From positions 1 to 64,000 of the forward strand of contig NZ_JASMWN010000016.1 in the NCBI RefSeq assembly GCF_032595355.1: a stretch of 64,000 bases of DNA, given 5' to 3'. A program made the translations under genes and the position numbers. Positions 51,607-60,842 of this stretch are shown in pieces. Source of the DNA: Sedimentitalea todarodis (lineage in GTDB: Bacteria; Pseudomonadota; Alphaproteobacteria; Rhodobacterales; Rhodobacteraceae). The notes beneath the pieces are model-generated. The model saw only the letters and a program-made list of their open reading frames with translations, ran no database searches and was not told the origin of the DNA. The first letter of the stretch is position 1; each line of letters opens with the position of its first letter.

Positions 51607-52284
51607 CTACCAACTCTCGGCCCAGTGTTTCAGCCCGTCGGTTCCCATCGGCGTCAATGCATAGATGCCCCGGCTTTCCCGCTCAAACCAGCCGTAGTGG
51701 TTGTCTGACATCAACCGCGTCGCCGCAGGCACCTTGGCCGCGCGCGCCACATCGGCCCCTTTGCTTGGACCATGCTCCGCCAGAAAGGCCGCACAGCGCA
51801 GCGCATCCTGACGATATCCTGTCACGATACCGTGCCGTGTCGCGCCACCTGCGTTCGGGTCGCCGCGCAACCTTTCGAACTCCCGCAACAGCCTTTGCGT
51901 CCGCTTCTTCGATTTGCGTGGCGCATAGGGGCCGGGATCGCACTGGACTTCTACCTGCCCATCCGACCGTACCGTCATCAAACCCAGCCCCAGCCGGCGG
52001 CACAGCGCCAGATTGTCCTTCAGGGCCCGCCGCGCGCTGCGCCCGCTTGGCCTGAGCACGGCAATATAGACCAGGTCGACAACCCTCAATCGCTCCACGG
52101 CCTGATGAAACAGCGACAGGGTAAAACGCAACTTCAGTTCCACGATCACCGGCGGCTCATCGCCGCGTCGCGCCACCACGTCCGCCGCGCCTACCTCGCC
52201 CTTGACCTGATAGCCCTGCTGCTCAAGCAACGCCTTGATCGGGGGATACAGGTGCTGTTCCTGCGTGATTGCCTCACCGGTCAT
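51607..52284 (-). CDS. DUF2161 protein, predicted PD-(D/E)xK nuclease fold with winged helix
   Basis: 225 residues from the ATG at 52284. The catalytic-type motif is Asp35 in GEVGAADVV and Glu49-x-Lys51 in VIVELKLRF, i.e. D...ExK, as in the PD-(D/E)xK phosphodiesterases. The C-terminal half (about residues 140-225) looks like a winged helix. As far as I know, DUF2161 has no established function; a DNA-processing role is inference. The start overlaps the stop of the sulfotransferase gene by 11 bp. Confidence 0.75.
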   Translation of the reverse strand: MTGEAITQEQHLYPPIKALLEQQGYQVKGEVGAADVVARRGDEPPVIVELKLRFTLSLFHQAVERLRVVDLVYIAVLRPSGRSARRALKDNLALCRRLGLGLMTVRSDGQVEVQCDPGPYAPRKSKKRTQRLLREFERLRGDPNAGGATRHGIVTGYRQDALRCAAFLAEHGPSKGADVARAAKVPAATRLMSDNHYGWFERESRGIYALTPMGTDGLKHWAESW

Positions 52285-52903
52285 AGCCGAACGCCTCGAA
52301 ATCCGCGCGATACCGTTCAAACAGCATATCAGCCTGCACAGGCGAAAGCCTCGCATCCAGACCGACCCGCGACCGGTTCTTGTGCGGCAGCCGTCGATCT
52401 CTGCCGAAAATCTTCCGGAACACCGGAGCGATGTCCTGCGCAAGACGTTCGAATCGCAGCACCCGATCGACCAGAACCCGCCCTCGCGCATCCGTCACAT
52501 AGCGCACCTGTGGCACAAGATGGCGTGAGCCATCGGAATAGTCGTCCTTGATCTCGGTGTTCAGAAAGATGTCCAACTCCAACACCTGACCGCGCTTGGC
52601 CGCTGCCCCGGCGCGGTAGCGAAATTCCGACAGTGCCCTCTCATAGGGATGCCGCACGATGGCAAATCTCAGATAGCGGTCGAAATCCTCGGCCAGCATA
52701 TGCCCCAGAGCCACGTATTCGTCGGCATAGAGATGCGCCAGTTTTTGCGGCCCCATCCTAGGGTTGGCGTTCTGGCGCAGCAACAGCACCGCACGATCAC
52801 GCCATGCCAGATCCAGATCATTTAGAAACACGGTCTCCACGCTCTGTCCGCCGGTCTTGGGGATGTGAACGAACACGGTCTTGTGGGCATGGGAAATCAT
52901 CAT
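52274..52903 (-). CDS. Sulfotransferase family protein
   Basis: 209 residues from the ATG at 52903 (a second ATG follows at once; a longer frame lacks support). PAPS-binding motifs are the phosphate loop FVHIPKTGGQS near residue 12 and RFAIVRHPYERALSEFRY for the 3'-phosphate. These match Sulfotransfer_2-type enzymes that transfer sulfate to glycans or other hydroxyls. The acceptor is unknown. Co-transcribed with the DUF2161 gene by overlap. Confidence 0.82.
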   Translation of the reverse strand: MMISHAHKTVFVHIPKTGGQSVETVFLNDLDLAWRDRAVLLLRQNANPRMGPQKLAHLYADEYVALGHMLAEDFDRYLRFAIVRHPYERALSEFRYRAGAAAKRGQVLELDIFLNTEIKDDYSDGSRHLVPQVRYVTDARGRVLVDRVLRFERLAQDIAPVFRKIFGRDRRLPHKNRSRVGLDARLSPVQADMLFERYRADFEAFGYDR

Positions 52904-52997
52904 AAGGTCCGTGCGATCAGACCGCACCCTCCCAACCGCGTCTGAAAAAGTCAACGCAGGCTCATCTGACCAAGGGTCGCAGCCTGCGCAACAACGG

Positions 52998-53025
52998 GTG
53001 ACAACGCCGGGTGACGTTCCTATAA
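52998..53025 (+). promoter_or_regulatory. Likely promoter of the pyrophosphatase gene
   Basis: GTGACA, 16-bp spacer, CTATAA, about 36 bp before the start codon. Confidence 0.45.
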
Positions 53026-53061
53026 GGCGCGCAAATTACACCCCTGCACAGGATGCATCAG

Positions 53062-53982
53062 ATGACCATTCAGGTTTTTGGACACAAATCCCCCGACACC
53101 GATTCGACAGGCTCGCCCATCCTTTGGGCGTGGTACCTGAACGAGGTCAAAGGCACCCCCGCCGAAGCCGTGTTGCTGGGCGAGCCCAACACCGAAGCCG
53201 CCTTCTTGCTGAAACGCTGGGACCTGCCCAAACCCGCCATCATCGCCGACGTCGCTGACGACGCGCCGGTCGTGATCGTCGACACCAACAACCCTGCCGA
53301 ACTGCCCGCCAACATCAACAATGCCGACATTCAGGCAATCATCGACCATCACAAGCTGGTCGGCGGGCTGGAAACCAAGGGTCCGATCGACATCACCATC
53401 CGTCCTCTGGCCTGCACCGCAACCATCATGCACGACCTGATGGGCGACGACGCCACCAAGATGCCCGACTGGGCAAAGGCCACTGCGCTGACATGCATCC
53501 TGTCGGACACGCTGGAGTTCCGCAGCCCGACCACCACGCCGCATGACAAGGCCGTGGCCGAGAAGCTGGCCGCCGAGTTGGGCATTTCGATCTCTGATTA
53601 CGCCGCCGATATGTTCGCCGCCAAATCCGATGTGTCCTCGTTCAGCGACGCGGAACTGCTGCGCATGGACAGCAAGGAATACCAGGTCGACGGCACCAAG
53701 TTTCGTGTCTCGGTCCTGGAAACCACGTCACCCGCCACGGTTCTGGACCGCAAGGCCAGCCTGATCGAGACGATGCCCGCCGTCGCGTCGGAGGATGGCG
53801 TTGATCAGGTCCTTCTCTTTGTCGTCGATATCCTGAACGAAGAAGCCACGCTGCTGGTCCCCAACGATCTGGTGAAGACCGTCGCCGCCAAGAGCTTTGA
53901 CGCCACCGCAACCGGTGACAGCGTGGTTCTGCCCGGCATCGTCAGCCGCAAGAAACAGATCATTCCCAATCTCAAGATCTGA
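53062..53982 (+). CDS. ppaC: Manganese-dependent inorganic pyrophosphatase (class C, DHH family)
   Basis: 306 residues from the ATG at 53062, which has AGG at suitable distance; an ATG 9 bases earlier is too close to it. FGHKSPDTDS, VDTNNP and IIDHHKLVGG are the metal ligands of family II pyrophosphatases, and ISRK-type SRKKQIIP near the end binds substrate. It hydrolyses pyrophosphate to drive biosynthesis. A stem-loop follows its stop (53994-54021). The 3' third is covered on the other strand by an extended reading frame (see below). Confidence 0.92.
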   Translation: MTIQVFGHKSPDTDSTGSPILWAWYLNEVKGTPAEAVLLGEPNTEAAFLLKRWDLPKPAIIADVADDAPVVIVDTNNPAELPANINNADIQAIIDHHKLVGGLETKGPIDITIRPLACTATIMHDLMGDDATKMPDWAKATALTCILSDTLEFRSPTTTPHDKAVAEKLAAELGISISDYAADMFAAKSDVSSFSDAELLRMDSKEYQVDGTKFRVSVLETTSPATVLDRKASLIETMPAVASEDGVDQVLLFVVDILNEEATLLVPNDLVKTVAAKSFDATATGDSVVLPGIVSRKKQIIPNLKI

Positions 53983-54303
53983 ACGAACGTCAGAGGACCC
54001 CGTCACAATCGCCGGGGTCCTGCTTGAATGGGTTGACCCCACATCTCCGCCCGAACCGCTCGTCATTCCAGCAAGCATGGCGCCGAGGGCAACGAGGTGA
54101 ACCAACATCAAGGCTTTGTCTTTCCACATTGCCCCAACGGCAAACCAGCCCAGGACACCGATCAGAAAGAAGTAGAGATTCCACGGCGTCCAGCCAAAGC
54201 CAGTCGCTGAATACCCCATGATCTGAACGATCGACGCACCCCATTTGACAGCAAATATGACGCGGTCCTTCGAAGGGCTCGCGAACGCGACATTAGCCAG
54301 CAT
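53728..54303 (-). CDS. Small membrane protein (DUF6552-type) with an antisense C-terminal extension
   Basis: 191 residues from the ATG at 54303, preceded by the near-perfect ribosome-binding site AAGGAGGG. Residues 16 to about 82 hold two or three membrane segments: FAVKWGASIVQIMGYSATGFG, TPWNLYFFLIGVLGWFAVGAMW and LMLVHLVALGAMLAGM. This part resembles the short (about 80-90 residue) DUF6552 proteins of Rhodobacteraceae as I remember them. The rest (about residues 83-191) runs through the pyrophosphatase stem-loop and 255 bp antisense to ppaC, is hydrophilic and looks non-native. Either the ancestral stop has been lost or translation ends by a frameshift. Function unknown. Confidence 0.55.
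   Translation of the reverse strand: MLANVAFASPSKDRVIFAVKWGASIVQIMGYSATGFGWTPWNLYFFLIGVLGWFAVGAMWKDKALMLVHLVALGAMLAGMTSGSGGDVGSTHSSRTPAIVTGSSDVRSDLEIGNDLFLAADDAGQNHAVTGCGGVKALGGDGLHQIVGDQQRGFFVQDIDDKEKDLINAILRRDGGHRLDQAGLAVQNRGG
53994..54021. terminator. Stem-loop after ppaC
   Basis: AGGACCCCG and CGGGGTCCT, perfect 9-bp arms with a 10-base loop, 12 bp past the ppaC stop. There is no T-run, so it may act as a Rho-assisted or RNA-stabilising structure. Confidence 0.55.
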
Positions 54304-54689
54304 GGCCCAACCCTCCTTCAACGCGCCCAGTTGCTTCAGCGTCGTAAAAACGCGAAAGAAGATCGCCTCCCCCGAAACAGCAACCATACGCGGGATCAAC
54401 CAATATAAATTCAACAGGCATTTACTTCACCATACTCTGTTTGATCCTCATATACTCCTCATGATGCAGCTGAACACGCCAGAACCGATCCTTCATGACG
54501 ATAGAAATACTACTTCCTATGAACGACTTTCCATCAATTTGGGCGGCCGCAACCTATCGAGCGTGTCGTCTCGCAACTGAACAGAGACGCAGAATCTGAG
54601 CACAGCCTGCACCGACAGCATTTGGTGATGCGCAAGTGACCCGGTTCGCTCCAAACGCTTGACAACGCCGCGCCCCTTGGTCATTCCGC
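54304..54689. other. Gene-free, relatively AT-rich stretch
   Basis: No protein family or RNA gene recognised. Its right end has TTGACA (54659-54664), then TCATTC 16 bp later, a weak promoter candidate for the riboswitch transcript. Its left end holds the leader of the small membrane protein. Confidence 0.4.
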
Positions 54690-54865
54690 AACATGTTGGT
54701 TTCTGCGAAAGCAGATGAAAAGGGAATGCTTGACGCAGCCGTCCCCGCGACCGTGACCGGAGAGGTCGCCCAAGCCACTGGCCGATATCGGTCGGGAAGG
54801 CGGGCAGACCGCCAGAAAGCCGCCGCTTTCTGACATCCGCAAGCCGGGAGACCTGCCAGCACGAA
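54690..54865 (+). promoter_or_regulatory. Cobalamin riboswitch (AdoCbl type)
   Basis: The conserved order of a cobalamin riboswitch is present: a GGTTTCTGC/GCAGATGAAAAGGGAAT segment, GCCGTCCCCGCGACCGTGACC, a GCCACTG box, GGGAAGGCG, and the B12 box AAGCCGGGAGACCTGCC (54841-54857). It lies about 100 bp upstream of the DUF1636/cobW/cobN genes, so high adenosylcobalamin should shut off the operon. GC-rich inverted segments after the B12 box (GCGGGGTG and CACCCGC) are candidates for the expression platform. Confidence 0.93.
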
Positions 54866-54962
54866 ATGACGTTGGCCGGGCGGGGTGTCTTGGTCACGGG
54901 CCCGGCACCCGCTTTGCCCGCGATCTCCCCGCCTCCCGGCTGCCCGAAAGAGGTGAACACGG

Positions 54963-55352
54963 ATGACAGAGCCGATGCCCGATGTCGCGCCCGTAGAGTT
55001 GCTGGTCTGCCTGACCTGCCGGCGTGGCCAGCCGACCGACACCGAAGGCACGCGCCCCGGCGCGATGCTGCATGAGGCACTGGCGGGCCAAGACCTGCCG
55101 GCGGGTGTCACCCTGCGAGGGGTCGAATGCCTGTCCAACTGCGATCATGGCTGCTCTATCGTGTTTCGTGGCGGCGGAAGTCGCTGGACCTATGTCTATG
55201 GCAATTTTGACGAGACCACCGACGCGCCGATGATCCTTGATGTCGCTGCCCGCTATCACGCCGCGCCCGACGGGCTGGTCCCGTGGCGCGAGCGCCCTGT
55301 CCATTTCCGCAAGAACTGTATCGCCCGTATCCCCCCGATTGGAGAGACCTGA
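54963..55352 (+). CDS. DUF1636 family metal-binding protein
   Basis: 129 residues. VCLTCRRGQ (Cys-x2-Cys) and GVECLSNCDHGCSIVF (Cys-x3-Cys-x3-Cys) are the cysteines of DUF1636, a thioredoxin-fold ferredoxin-like family usually found in cobalamin operons. AGAGGTG precedes the ATG. The last A of its TGA is the first base of the cobW ATG. It is the first gene after the riboswitch and may supply electrons or metal in cobalt handling; that role is inference. Confidence 0.85.
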   Translation: MTEPMPDVAPVELLVCLTCRRGQPTDTEGTRPGAMLHEALAGQDLPAGVTLRGVECLSNCDHGCSIVFRGGGSRWTYVYGNFDETTDAPMILDVAARYHAAPDGLVPWRERPVHFRKNCIARIPPIGET

Positions 55353-56407
55353 TGTCCAACCTGTCCAAGCTGCCCGTCACCGTGATCACCGGATTTCTCG
55401 GTTCTGGCAAAACCACCCTCATCCGCCACCTCATGCAGAACCCGCAAGGCAAGCGTCTGGCCGTGGTAGTCAATGAATTCGGTGATGTCGGCGTCGATGG
55501 CGACATCCTGAAATCCTGCGCCATCCCGGATTGCCCGGCCGAAAACATCATGGAACTGTCCAACGGTTGCATCTGCTGCACCGTGGCCGACGACTTCATC
55601 CCGACCATCGAAGCCCTGATGGCGCTGGACCCGCGCCCGGATCATATCCTGATCGAGACCTCGGGTCTCGCACTTCCCAAGCCGCTGCTCAAGGCGTTTG
55701 ACTGGCCCGATATCCGCAGCCGCATCACCGTTGACGGTGTCATCGCGCTCGCCGATGCCGAGGCCGTCGCCGCAGGTCGTTTCGCCCCCGACGTCGCCCG
55801 CGTCGACGCCCAGCGCGCAGCTGACGACTCGCTCGATCACGAAACGCCGCTGTCCGAGGTGTTCGAGGATCAGATCAGCTGTGCCGACATCATCCTGCTG
55901 ACCAAACCCGACCTTGCCGGGCCAGACGGCGTTGCAAAGGCACGCGCCGTCATCGCCGCCCAAGCGCCCCGCCCGCTGCCCGTGATCGAGGTTGCCGAAG
56001 GGGCCGTCGACGTGCGCGTGATCCTAGGGCTCGAGGCCGCCGCCGAGGACGACATGGATGCCCGTCCCAGCCACCACGACAGCGCGGATGACCACGAACA
56101 CGACGATTTTGAGAGCATTGTCGTGGATTTGCCCGAACAATCCGATCCTGCCGATCTGGTTTTCCGGATCGAACAGCTGGCGAACGAGCGCAACATCCTG
56201 CGCGTCAAAGGCTATGTTGCGGTCACCGGAAAACCCATGCGCTTGCTGGTGCAGGCCGTCGGAGCGCGCGTGCGGCACCAGTATGACCGTGCCTGGAAGC
56301 CGGATGAGGCGCGCCAGGGTCGTCTTGTCGTCATCGCGGAACATGACGACATCGATGCCGCCGCGATACGCGACATCCTTACCTGCCTGCCGACAGCGGC
56401 AGAGTAG
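55352..56407 (+). CDS. cobW: CobW GTPase, cobalt-chelation accessory protein
   Basis: 351 residues of the G3E GTPase family. Walker A is GFLGSGKTT (residues 14-22), the metal site is NGCICCT (Cys73, Cys75, Cys76), and the base-specificity loop is LTKPDLA. A His/Asp-rich stretch (about 240-252) could hold a divalent ion. CobW is thought to deliver cobalt to CobN. It overlaps the DUF1636 gene by one base and precedes cobN by 14 bp. Confidence 0.93.
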   Translation: MSNLSKLPVTVITGFLGSGKTTLIRHLMQNPQGKRLAVVVNEFGDVGVDGDILKSCAIPDCPAENIMELSNGCICCTVADDFIPTIEALMALDPRPDHILIETSGLALPKPLLKAFDWPDIRSRITVDGVIALADAEAVAAGRFAPDVARVDAQRAADDSLDHETPLSEVFEDQISCADIILLTKPDLAGPDGVAKARAVIAAQAPRPLPVIEVAEGAVDVRVILGLEAAAEDDMDARPSHHDSADDHEHDDFESIVVDLPEQSDPADLVFRIEQLANERNILRVKGYVAVTGKPMRLLVQAVGARVRHQYDRAWKPDEARQGRLVVIAEHDDIDAAAIRDILTCLPTAAE

Positions 56408-56421
56408 GGAAGCGTGCCACG

Positions 56422-59400
56422 ATGCATGTCGTCTTTCGCGAAAGCCACGGGCTAGAGGAAACGGACACCCCGACCGATCTGGGCCAAAGCCCGGCGGAGT
56501 TGGTGGTTCTGTCGTTTTCCGACAGCGATCTGGGCGCGTTTGCGTCCGGCTGGCATCGTGGCGGCGGTCCGGACGGGCGTATGCCATCTCTGCGGTTGGC
56601 CAATCTCGCCGCGCTGAAGCACCCGCTTTCGGTCGACACCTATGTCGAACAGACGCTCGAAGGCGCCAAGGGCATTCTGATCCGCCTTATCGGAGGCGTG
56701 CCTTACTGGACCTACGGCCTGCAACAGGTCCAGTCGCTCGCCGCGCGCAACGGGCTGGCGGTGGCGGTTTTGCCCGCAGACGGGCGGCACGATCCCCGGC
56801 TTGACGACTGTTCCACCCTGCCCCGCTCGACCCTTCGGCGACTGCAACTTCTCTGTGACACTGGCGGCACCGTGGCCGCACAGGCGGCGCTCGCGCAGTT
56901 CGCGTTGGCGGCGGGGCTGTATGCCGGACCAGTGCGCGGGGCCAAGACCCTTCCGCAGGTCGGAGCGTGGACACCGGAACAGGGCGTCACCTGCCCCGCG
57001 ACCACTTTTGACGCAACAAGCACCCGCCCTCGCATCCTCATCACCTTTTACCGCGCCTATCTGACCGCCGCCGATCTCGCACCGATCGAGGCACTGTTCA
57101 CCGCATTTCGCGCGCGCGGCTTTGACGTTGGCGCGCTCTTTGCCCCGTCGCTCAAGGCCCCCGAGGCCGCAGGCTGGCTGGCACGGCAGGTTCAGACGCT
57201 CACACCCGCTGCCATCGTCAACGCCACCGCCTTCTCCGGCAAGACCGAGGGCGGCACCTCGCCGCTGGATTCCGCCGGTGTGCCGGTGTTTCAGGTGGCA
57301 TTGGCCACCTCGACGCACAACGCATGGGCCGATGCCGAACGCGGGTTGTCGCCTGCCGATCTGGCGATGCACGTTGTCCTGCCAGAGGTAGATGGCCGCA
57401 TCCTCACCGGTGTCGCCAGCTTCAAGGAGCCCGGCCCGCGCGACCCGGACCTGCAATTCGCCCGCTATGTTCATCAGCCGCACCCAGACCGGATAGACGC
57501 TATTGCAGACCGGGTAGTTGGGTGGGTTCGGCTGGCCCAAAAACCCAATGCCGACAAGATTCCGGTGCTGGTGCTGTCCACCTATCCCGGCAAGGATTGG
57601 CAGATGGCCCATGCGGTTGGTCTTGATGCGCTCGCCTCGACAGAAGCGATACTCGCGGATCTGGGCGCACAGGATTATGCCACCGAAACCTCTCTGACTG
57701 CCGATGACCTGGCCAATGCCCGCATCACGTGGTCGCTCACCGAGTATCGCACGGCCCTTGCAGGGCTTCCGTCCAGCCTGCAAGCCGATCTGCAAACCGT
57801 TTGGGGTGATCCGCAGGATGATCCGTCCTGCGCCGGGGAAGCCTTTCACTTTTCTGCCTTGAAACGCGGCAAGGTGATCATCGCACTGCAACCGGAACGC
57901 GGGCACATCACGACGCGCGAGGACGACTACCACGATCTGTCTCGCACCCCGCGCCATGGCTATGTCGCGTTCTACCTCTGGCTGCGCCACCGGATCGGGG
58001 CCGATGCGCTGATCCATGTCGGCGCGCATGGCACGCTGGAATGGCTTCCGGGCAAAGCGGTTGCGTTGTCCGGGTCCTGCTGGCCCGAAGCGCTGATTGG
58101 CGACATGCCGGTGATTTATCCCTTCATCGTGAACGATCCCGGCGAGGCGGCGCAGGCCAAACGCCGGATCGGCGCAGTGACGCTGGGCCATATCCCGCCG
58201 CCTCTGAAGCAGAGCGGCACACCTGACAGGATGGTGCGACTCGAAACCCTGCTGGACGAATTTTCGAACGCCGACGGGCTGGATCCGAAACGTCGTGACC
58301 GCCTGCAATCCGATATCCGCATCGAGGCCCAAGCCATCGGCGTCGAAGGTGAGTTGGGGCTGGAGCGGGCCACCAGCACCGCCGAGGCAATCACTCGCAT
58401 CGACCGCTTTGTTTGCGACATCAAGGAAAGCCAGTTTGGCGACGGGTTGCATGTCTATGGTCGCCCGCCCGCCGCACAAGGCAGCTTTGCGACCGAGACC
58501 TCGGTTCAATCCGAACGCGACGGTCTGCTGGACGCGCTCGGCGGTCACTGGATCGCACCCGGCCCCAGCGGCTCGCCCTATCGGGGGCGCAACGATGTGC
58601 TGCCCACCGGGCGCAATCTCTACACCACCGACCCGCGATCCGTCCCCACCCGCAGCGCCCATGCGCAAGGCGTCAAGCTGGCCGAGGAACTGGTCCGCCG
58701 TCACCTGCAGGATGAAGGCGACTACCCCAAGGGGCTGATCGTCGATCTTTGGGGCTCGGCCACGATGCGCACCGCAGGCGAGGAATTTGCCATGGCGCTG
58801 CACCTGCTGGGCGTCAAACCGGTCTGGGACGCAGGCAGCGAACGCGTCTCGGGCATCGAGGTGCTGCCGATCACTGATCTTGACCGGCCCCGTCTGGATG
58901 TCACCTTGCGCGTTTCCGGCTTGTTCCGCGACGTTTTCCCGACCCTGTCGGCCCTGTTCGGACAAGCCGTCCGCGCGCTGTCGGCGCGCGACGAAGCCCC
59001 CGACTGGAACCCCTATGCAGGTCATGCGCCCGCCGCGCGTGTTTTCGGCCCGGCACCGGGCAGCTATGGGCTGGGTATGGACGATTTGCCGGACACCTAC
59101 ACCGATACCGCCCGTGCCGCCGCCGGGCAGGCGTGGCTTGAGGCCAGTTCCTTTGCCCTGGAGGGGGCGGAGATCGCGCGGGACCGCGACGGTATCCGCG
59201 ACCGGGTGGCCAGGGCCGACGCCTTTGTGCATCTTCAGGACCTGACCGAAACCGATATCCTGCTTGCCGCAGACTATGCCACGCACGAAGCCGGGTTCGC
59301 CGCCGCCAAGGCGCAGACCGGCGGCACGGCAGCCCTCTATCATCTGGACAACACCAACCCCGATAATCCCCGCGCCCGCACCCTGCCCGAAGAAGTCGCC

Positions 59401-59718
59401 CGCGTGGTTCATGCCCGCGCCGCCAATCCCGGCTGGATCGCAGGCATGCTGCGGCATGGTTTCCGCGGGGCGGCCGAGATCGCGGCGACTCTCGACCACA
59501 TGGCCGCATTCGCGCATCTTGCGGATGCCGTCGCCCCGCATCTTTTTGACCTCTACCACGACGCAACCCTTGGCGATGATGAGGTCGATGCCTTTCTCGC
59601 CGAAGCCAACCCCCAAGCGCATCGGGCCATGCAGGACAGGTTCCGCGCGCTGCATGACGCAGGGCTATGGACCACGCGCCGCAACTCCATCCGCGCCGCC
59701 ATCGAGGACCGGGCATGA
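56422..59718 (+). CDS. cobN: Cobaltochelatase subunit CobN
   Basis: 1098 residues of the magnesium chelatase H/CobN family. Typical stretches include PVLVLSTYPGKDWQM, DDYHDLSRTPRHGYVAFYLWLRHRIGADALIHVGAHGTLEWLPGKA spread over the central domain, and RGRNDVLPTGRNLYTTDPRSVPT. It inserts cobalt into hydrogenobyrinic acid a,c-diamide with CobS and CobT, whose genes are not here. It is somewhat shorter than the about 1270-residue Pseudomonas protein. The cobG ATG overlaps its stop. Confidence 0.95.
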   Translation: MHVVFRESHGLEETDTPTDLGQSPAELVVLSFSDSDLGAFASGWHRGGGPDGRMPSLRLANLAALKHPLSVDTYVEQTLEGAKGILIRLIGGVPYWTYGLQQVQSLAARNGLAVAVLPADGRHDPRLDDCSTLPRSTLRRLQLLCDTGGTVAAQAALAQFALAAGLYAGPVRGAKTLPQVGAWTPEQGVTCPATTFDATSTRPRILITFYRAYLTAADLAPIEALFTAFRARGFDVGALFAPSLKAPEAAGWLARQVQTLTPAAIVNATAFSGKTEGGTSPLDSAGVPVFQVALATSTHNAWADAERGLSPADLAMHVVLPEVDGRILTGVASFKEPGPRDPDLQFARYVHQPHPDRIDAIADRVVGWVRLAQKPNADKIPVLVLSTYPGKDWQMAHAVGLDALASTEAILADLGAQDYATETSLTADDLANARITWSLTEYRTALAGLPSSLQADLQTVWGDPQDDPSCAGEAFHFSALKRGKVIIALQPERGHITTREDDYHDLSRTPRHGYVAFYLWLRHRIGADALIHVGAHGTLEWLPGKAVALSGSCWPEALIGDMPVIYPFIVNDPGEAAQAKRRIGAVTLGHIPPPLKQSGTPDRMVRLETLLDEFSNADGLDPKRRDRLQSDIRIEAQAIGVEGELGLERATSTAEAITRIDRFVCDIKESQFGDGLHVYGRPPAAQGSFATETSVQSERDGLLDALGGHWIAPGPSGSPYRGRNDVLPTGRNLYTTDPRSVPTRSAHAQGVKLAEELVRRHLQDEGDYPKGLIVDLWGSATMRTAGEEFAMALHLLGVKPVWDAGSERVSGIEVLPITDLDRPRLDVTLRVSGLFRDVFPTLSALFGQAVRALSARDEAPDWNPYAGHAPAARVFGPAPGSYGLGMDDLPDTYTDTARAAAGQAWLEASSFALEGAEIARDRDGIRDRVARADAFVHLQDLTETDILLAADYATHEAGFAAAKAQTGGTAALYHLDNTNPDNPRARTLPEEVARVVHARAANPGWIAGMLRHGFRGAAEIAATLDHMAAFAHLADAVAPHLFDLYHDATLGDDEVDAFLAEANPQAHRAMQDRFRALHDAGLWTTRRNSIRAAIEDRA

Positions 59719-60842
59719 TCCCGGAAGTCAAAGGTTGGTGCCCCGGCGCATACCGCCCGATGATGTCTGGCGACGGGCTGGTGGTGCGGGTACGACCCCG
59801 GCTGGCCCGGTTGACCGCCCGGCAGGCGCTTGGCCTTTGCACCGCCGCCGCCCGCCGTGGCAATGGCACAATCGATCTGACCAACCGCGCCAACCTGCAA
59901 CTGCGCGGCGTGGTCGAGGCCGATCACGCCGCCTTGCTTGAAGAACTGGCCGCACTTGGCGTGCTCGACGCGGACCCGGCGCTTGAGATGCGGCGCAACA
60001 TCCTCATGACACCCCTATACGATGCCGGCGATCTGACAGAGCGTCTGGCGCAGCACCTGACCGATCGCCTCGCGGACTTGCCTGACCTGCCCGCAAAATT
60101 CGGCTTTGCCATCGATACCGGCCTGACCCGAATGTTGTGCGGATGCTCTGCCGATATCCGCCTTGAACGTGGCGACCGTGGCCTCATTCTCCGCGCGGAT
60201 GGGGCAGCGACCGGTCGCCGGGTGACCGAGGCGGACGCGATCGACCAGATGATTGCCCTTGCCATGTGGTTCGCCGCCACACGCGACCCACAGACACGGC
60301 GCATGGCGCGGCTGATCGAGGAACGCGAATTGCCCGAGGCGTGGCGCGGTGCCGAGCCTGGCCCCGTGACGCCACCCTGCCATCCCGGCGCTTGCGATGC
60401 CGGGATGATCTATGGCGCGCCATTCGGACAGTTGGATGCGGAGGCCCTGGCCGCGCTGATCCGCCAGACCAACGCAACCGCCCTGCGCGTTACGCCATGG
60501 CGGATGTTTGTGCTGGAAGGCGCCACCGGGTCGGACATTGGCGCCTTCATCACCACCCCCGGTGATCCTCTCCTCGCCATCGATGCCTGCCCCGGCGCGC
60601 CTTACTGTCCGCAAGCGCAGGCAGAAACCCGCGCCACCGCCCGTGAACTCGCGCCGCGCGTGAGGGGCAGCCTGCATGTGTCGGGCTGCGCCAAGGGCTG
60701 CGCGCGCAATACACCTGCGGATATCACGCTCGTCGGGCGGGACGGGCGATTTGACCTTGTCAAACACGGCTGCGCAGGGGATGAGCCGACGATGCGTGCA
60801 CTGACCGCAACTGACCTGCTACGCTTGGGAGACCTGACCTGA
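59715..60842 (+). CDS. cobG: Precorrin-3B synthase
   Basis: 375 residues from the ATG at 59715 that overlaps the cobN stop (ATGA). The protein is a half-size nitrite/sulfite reductase homologue. Iron-sulfur and siroheme cysteines appear as ACPGAPYC and SGCAKGCARN. It has NLTNRANLQLRGV-type ferredoxin-reductase motif (LTNRANLQLRG). CobG uses oxygen to convert precorrin-3A to 3B, which marks the aerobic pathway. The cobH ATG overlaps its stop by one base. Confidence 0.92.
   Translation: MIPEVKGWCPGAYRPMMSGDGLVVRVRPRLARLTARQALGLCTAAARRGNGTIDLTNRANLQLRGVVEADHAALLEELAALGVLDADPALEMRRNILMTPLYDAGDLTERLAQHLTDRLADLPDLPAKFGFAIDTGLTRMLCGCSADIRLERGDRGLILRADGAATGRRVTEADAIDQMIALAMWFAATRDPQTRRMARLIEERELPEAWRGAEPGPVTPPCHPGACDAGMIYGAPFGQLDAEALAALIRQTNATALRVTPWRMFVLEGATGSDIGAFITTPGDPLLAIDACPGAPYCPQAQAETRATARELAPRVRGSLHVSGCAKGCARNTPADITLVGRDGRFDLVKHGCAGDEPTMRALTATDLLRLGDLT

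Noticed and set aside
43582..53990. GAACGAACGT just after the DUF465 and ppaC stop codons
   Set aside because: Only 10 bases, no conserved context and no fit to a known box; likely chance.
56452..59655. A 1067-codon open frame antisense to cobN
   Set aside because: It mirrors cobN codon structure, as is common in GC-rich genes, and its product has no recognisable motifs or membrane/soluble domain pattern.
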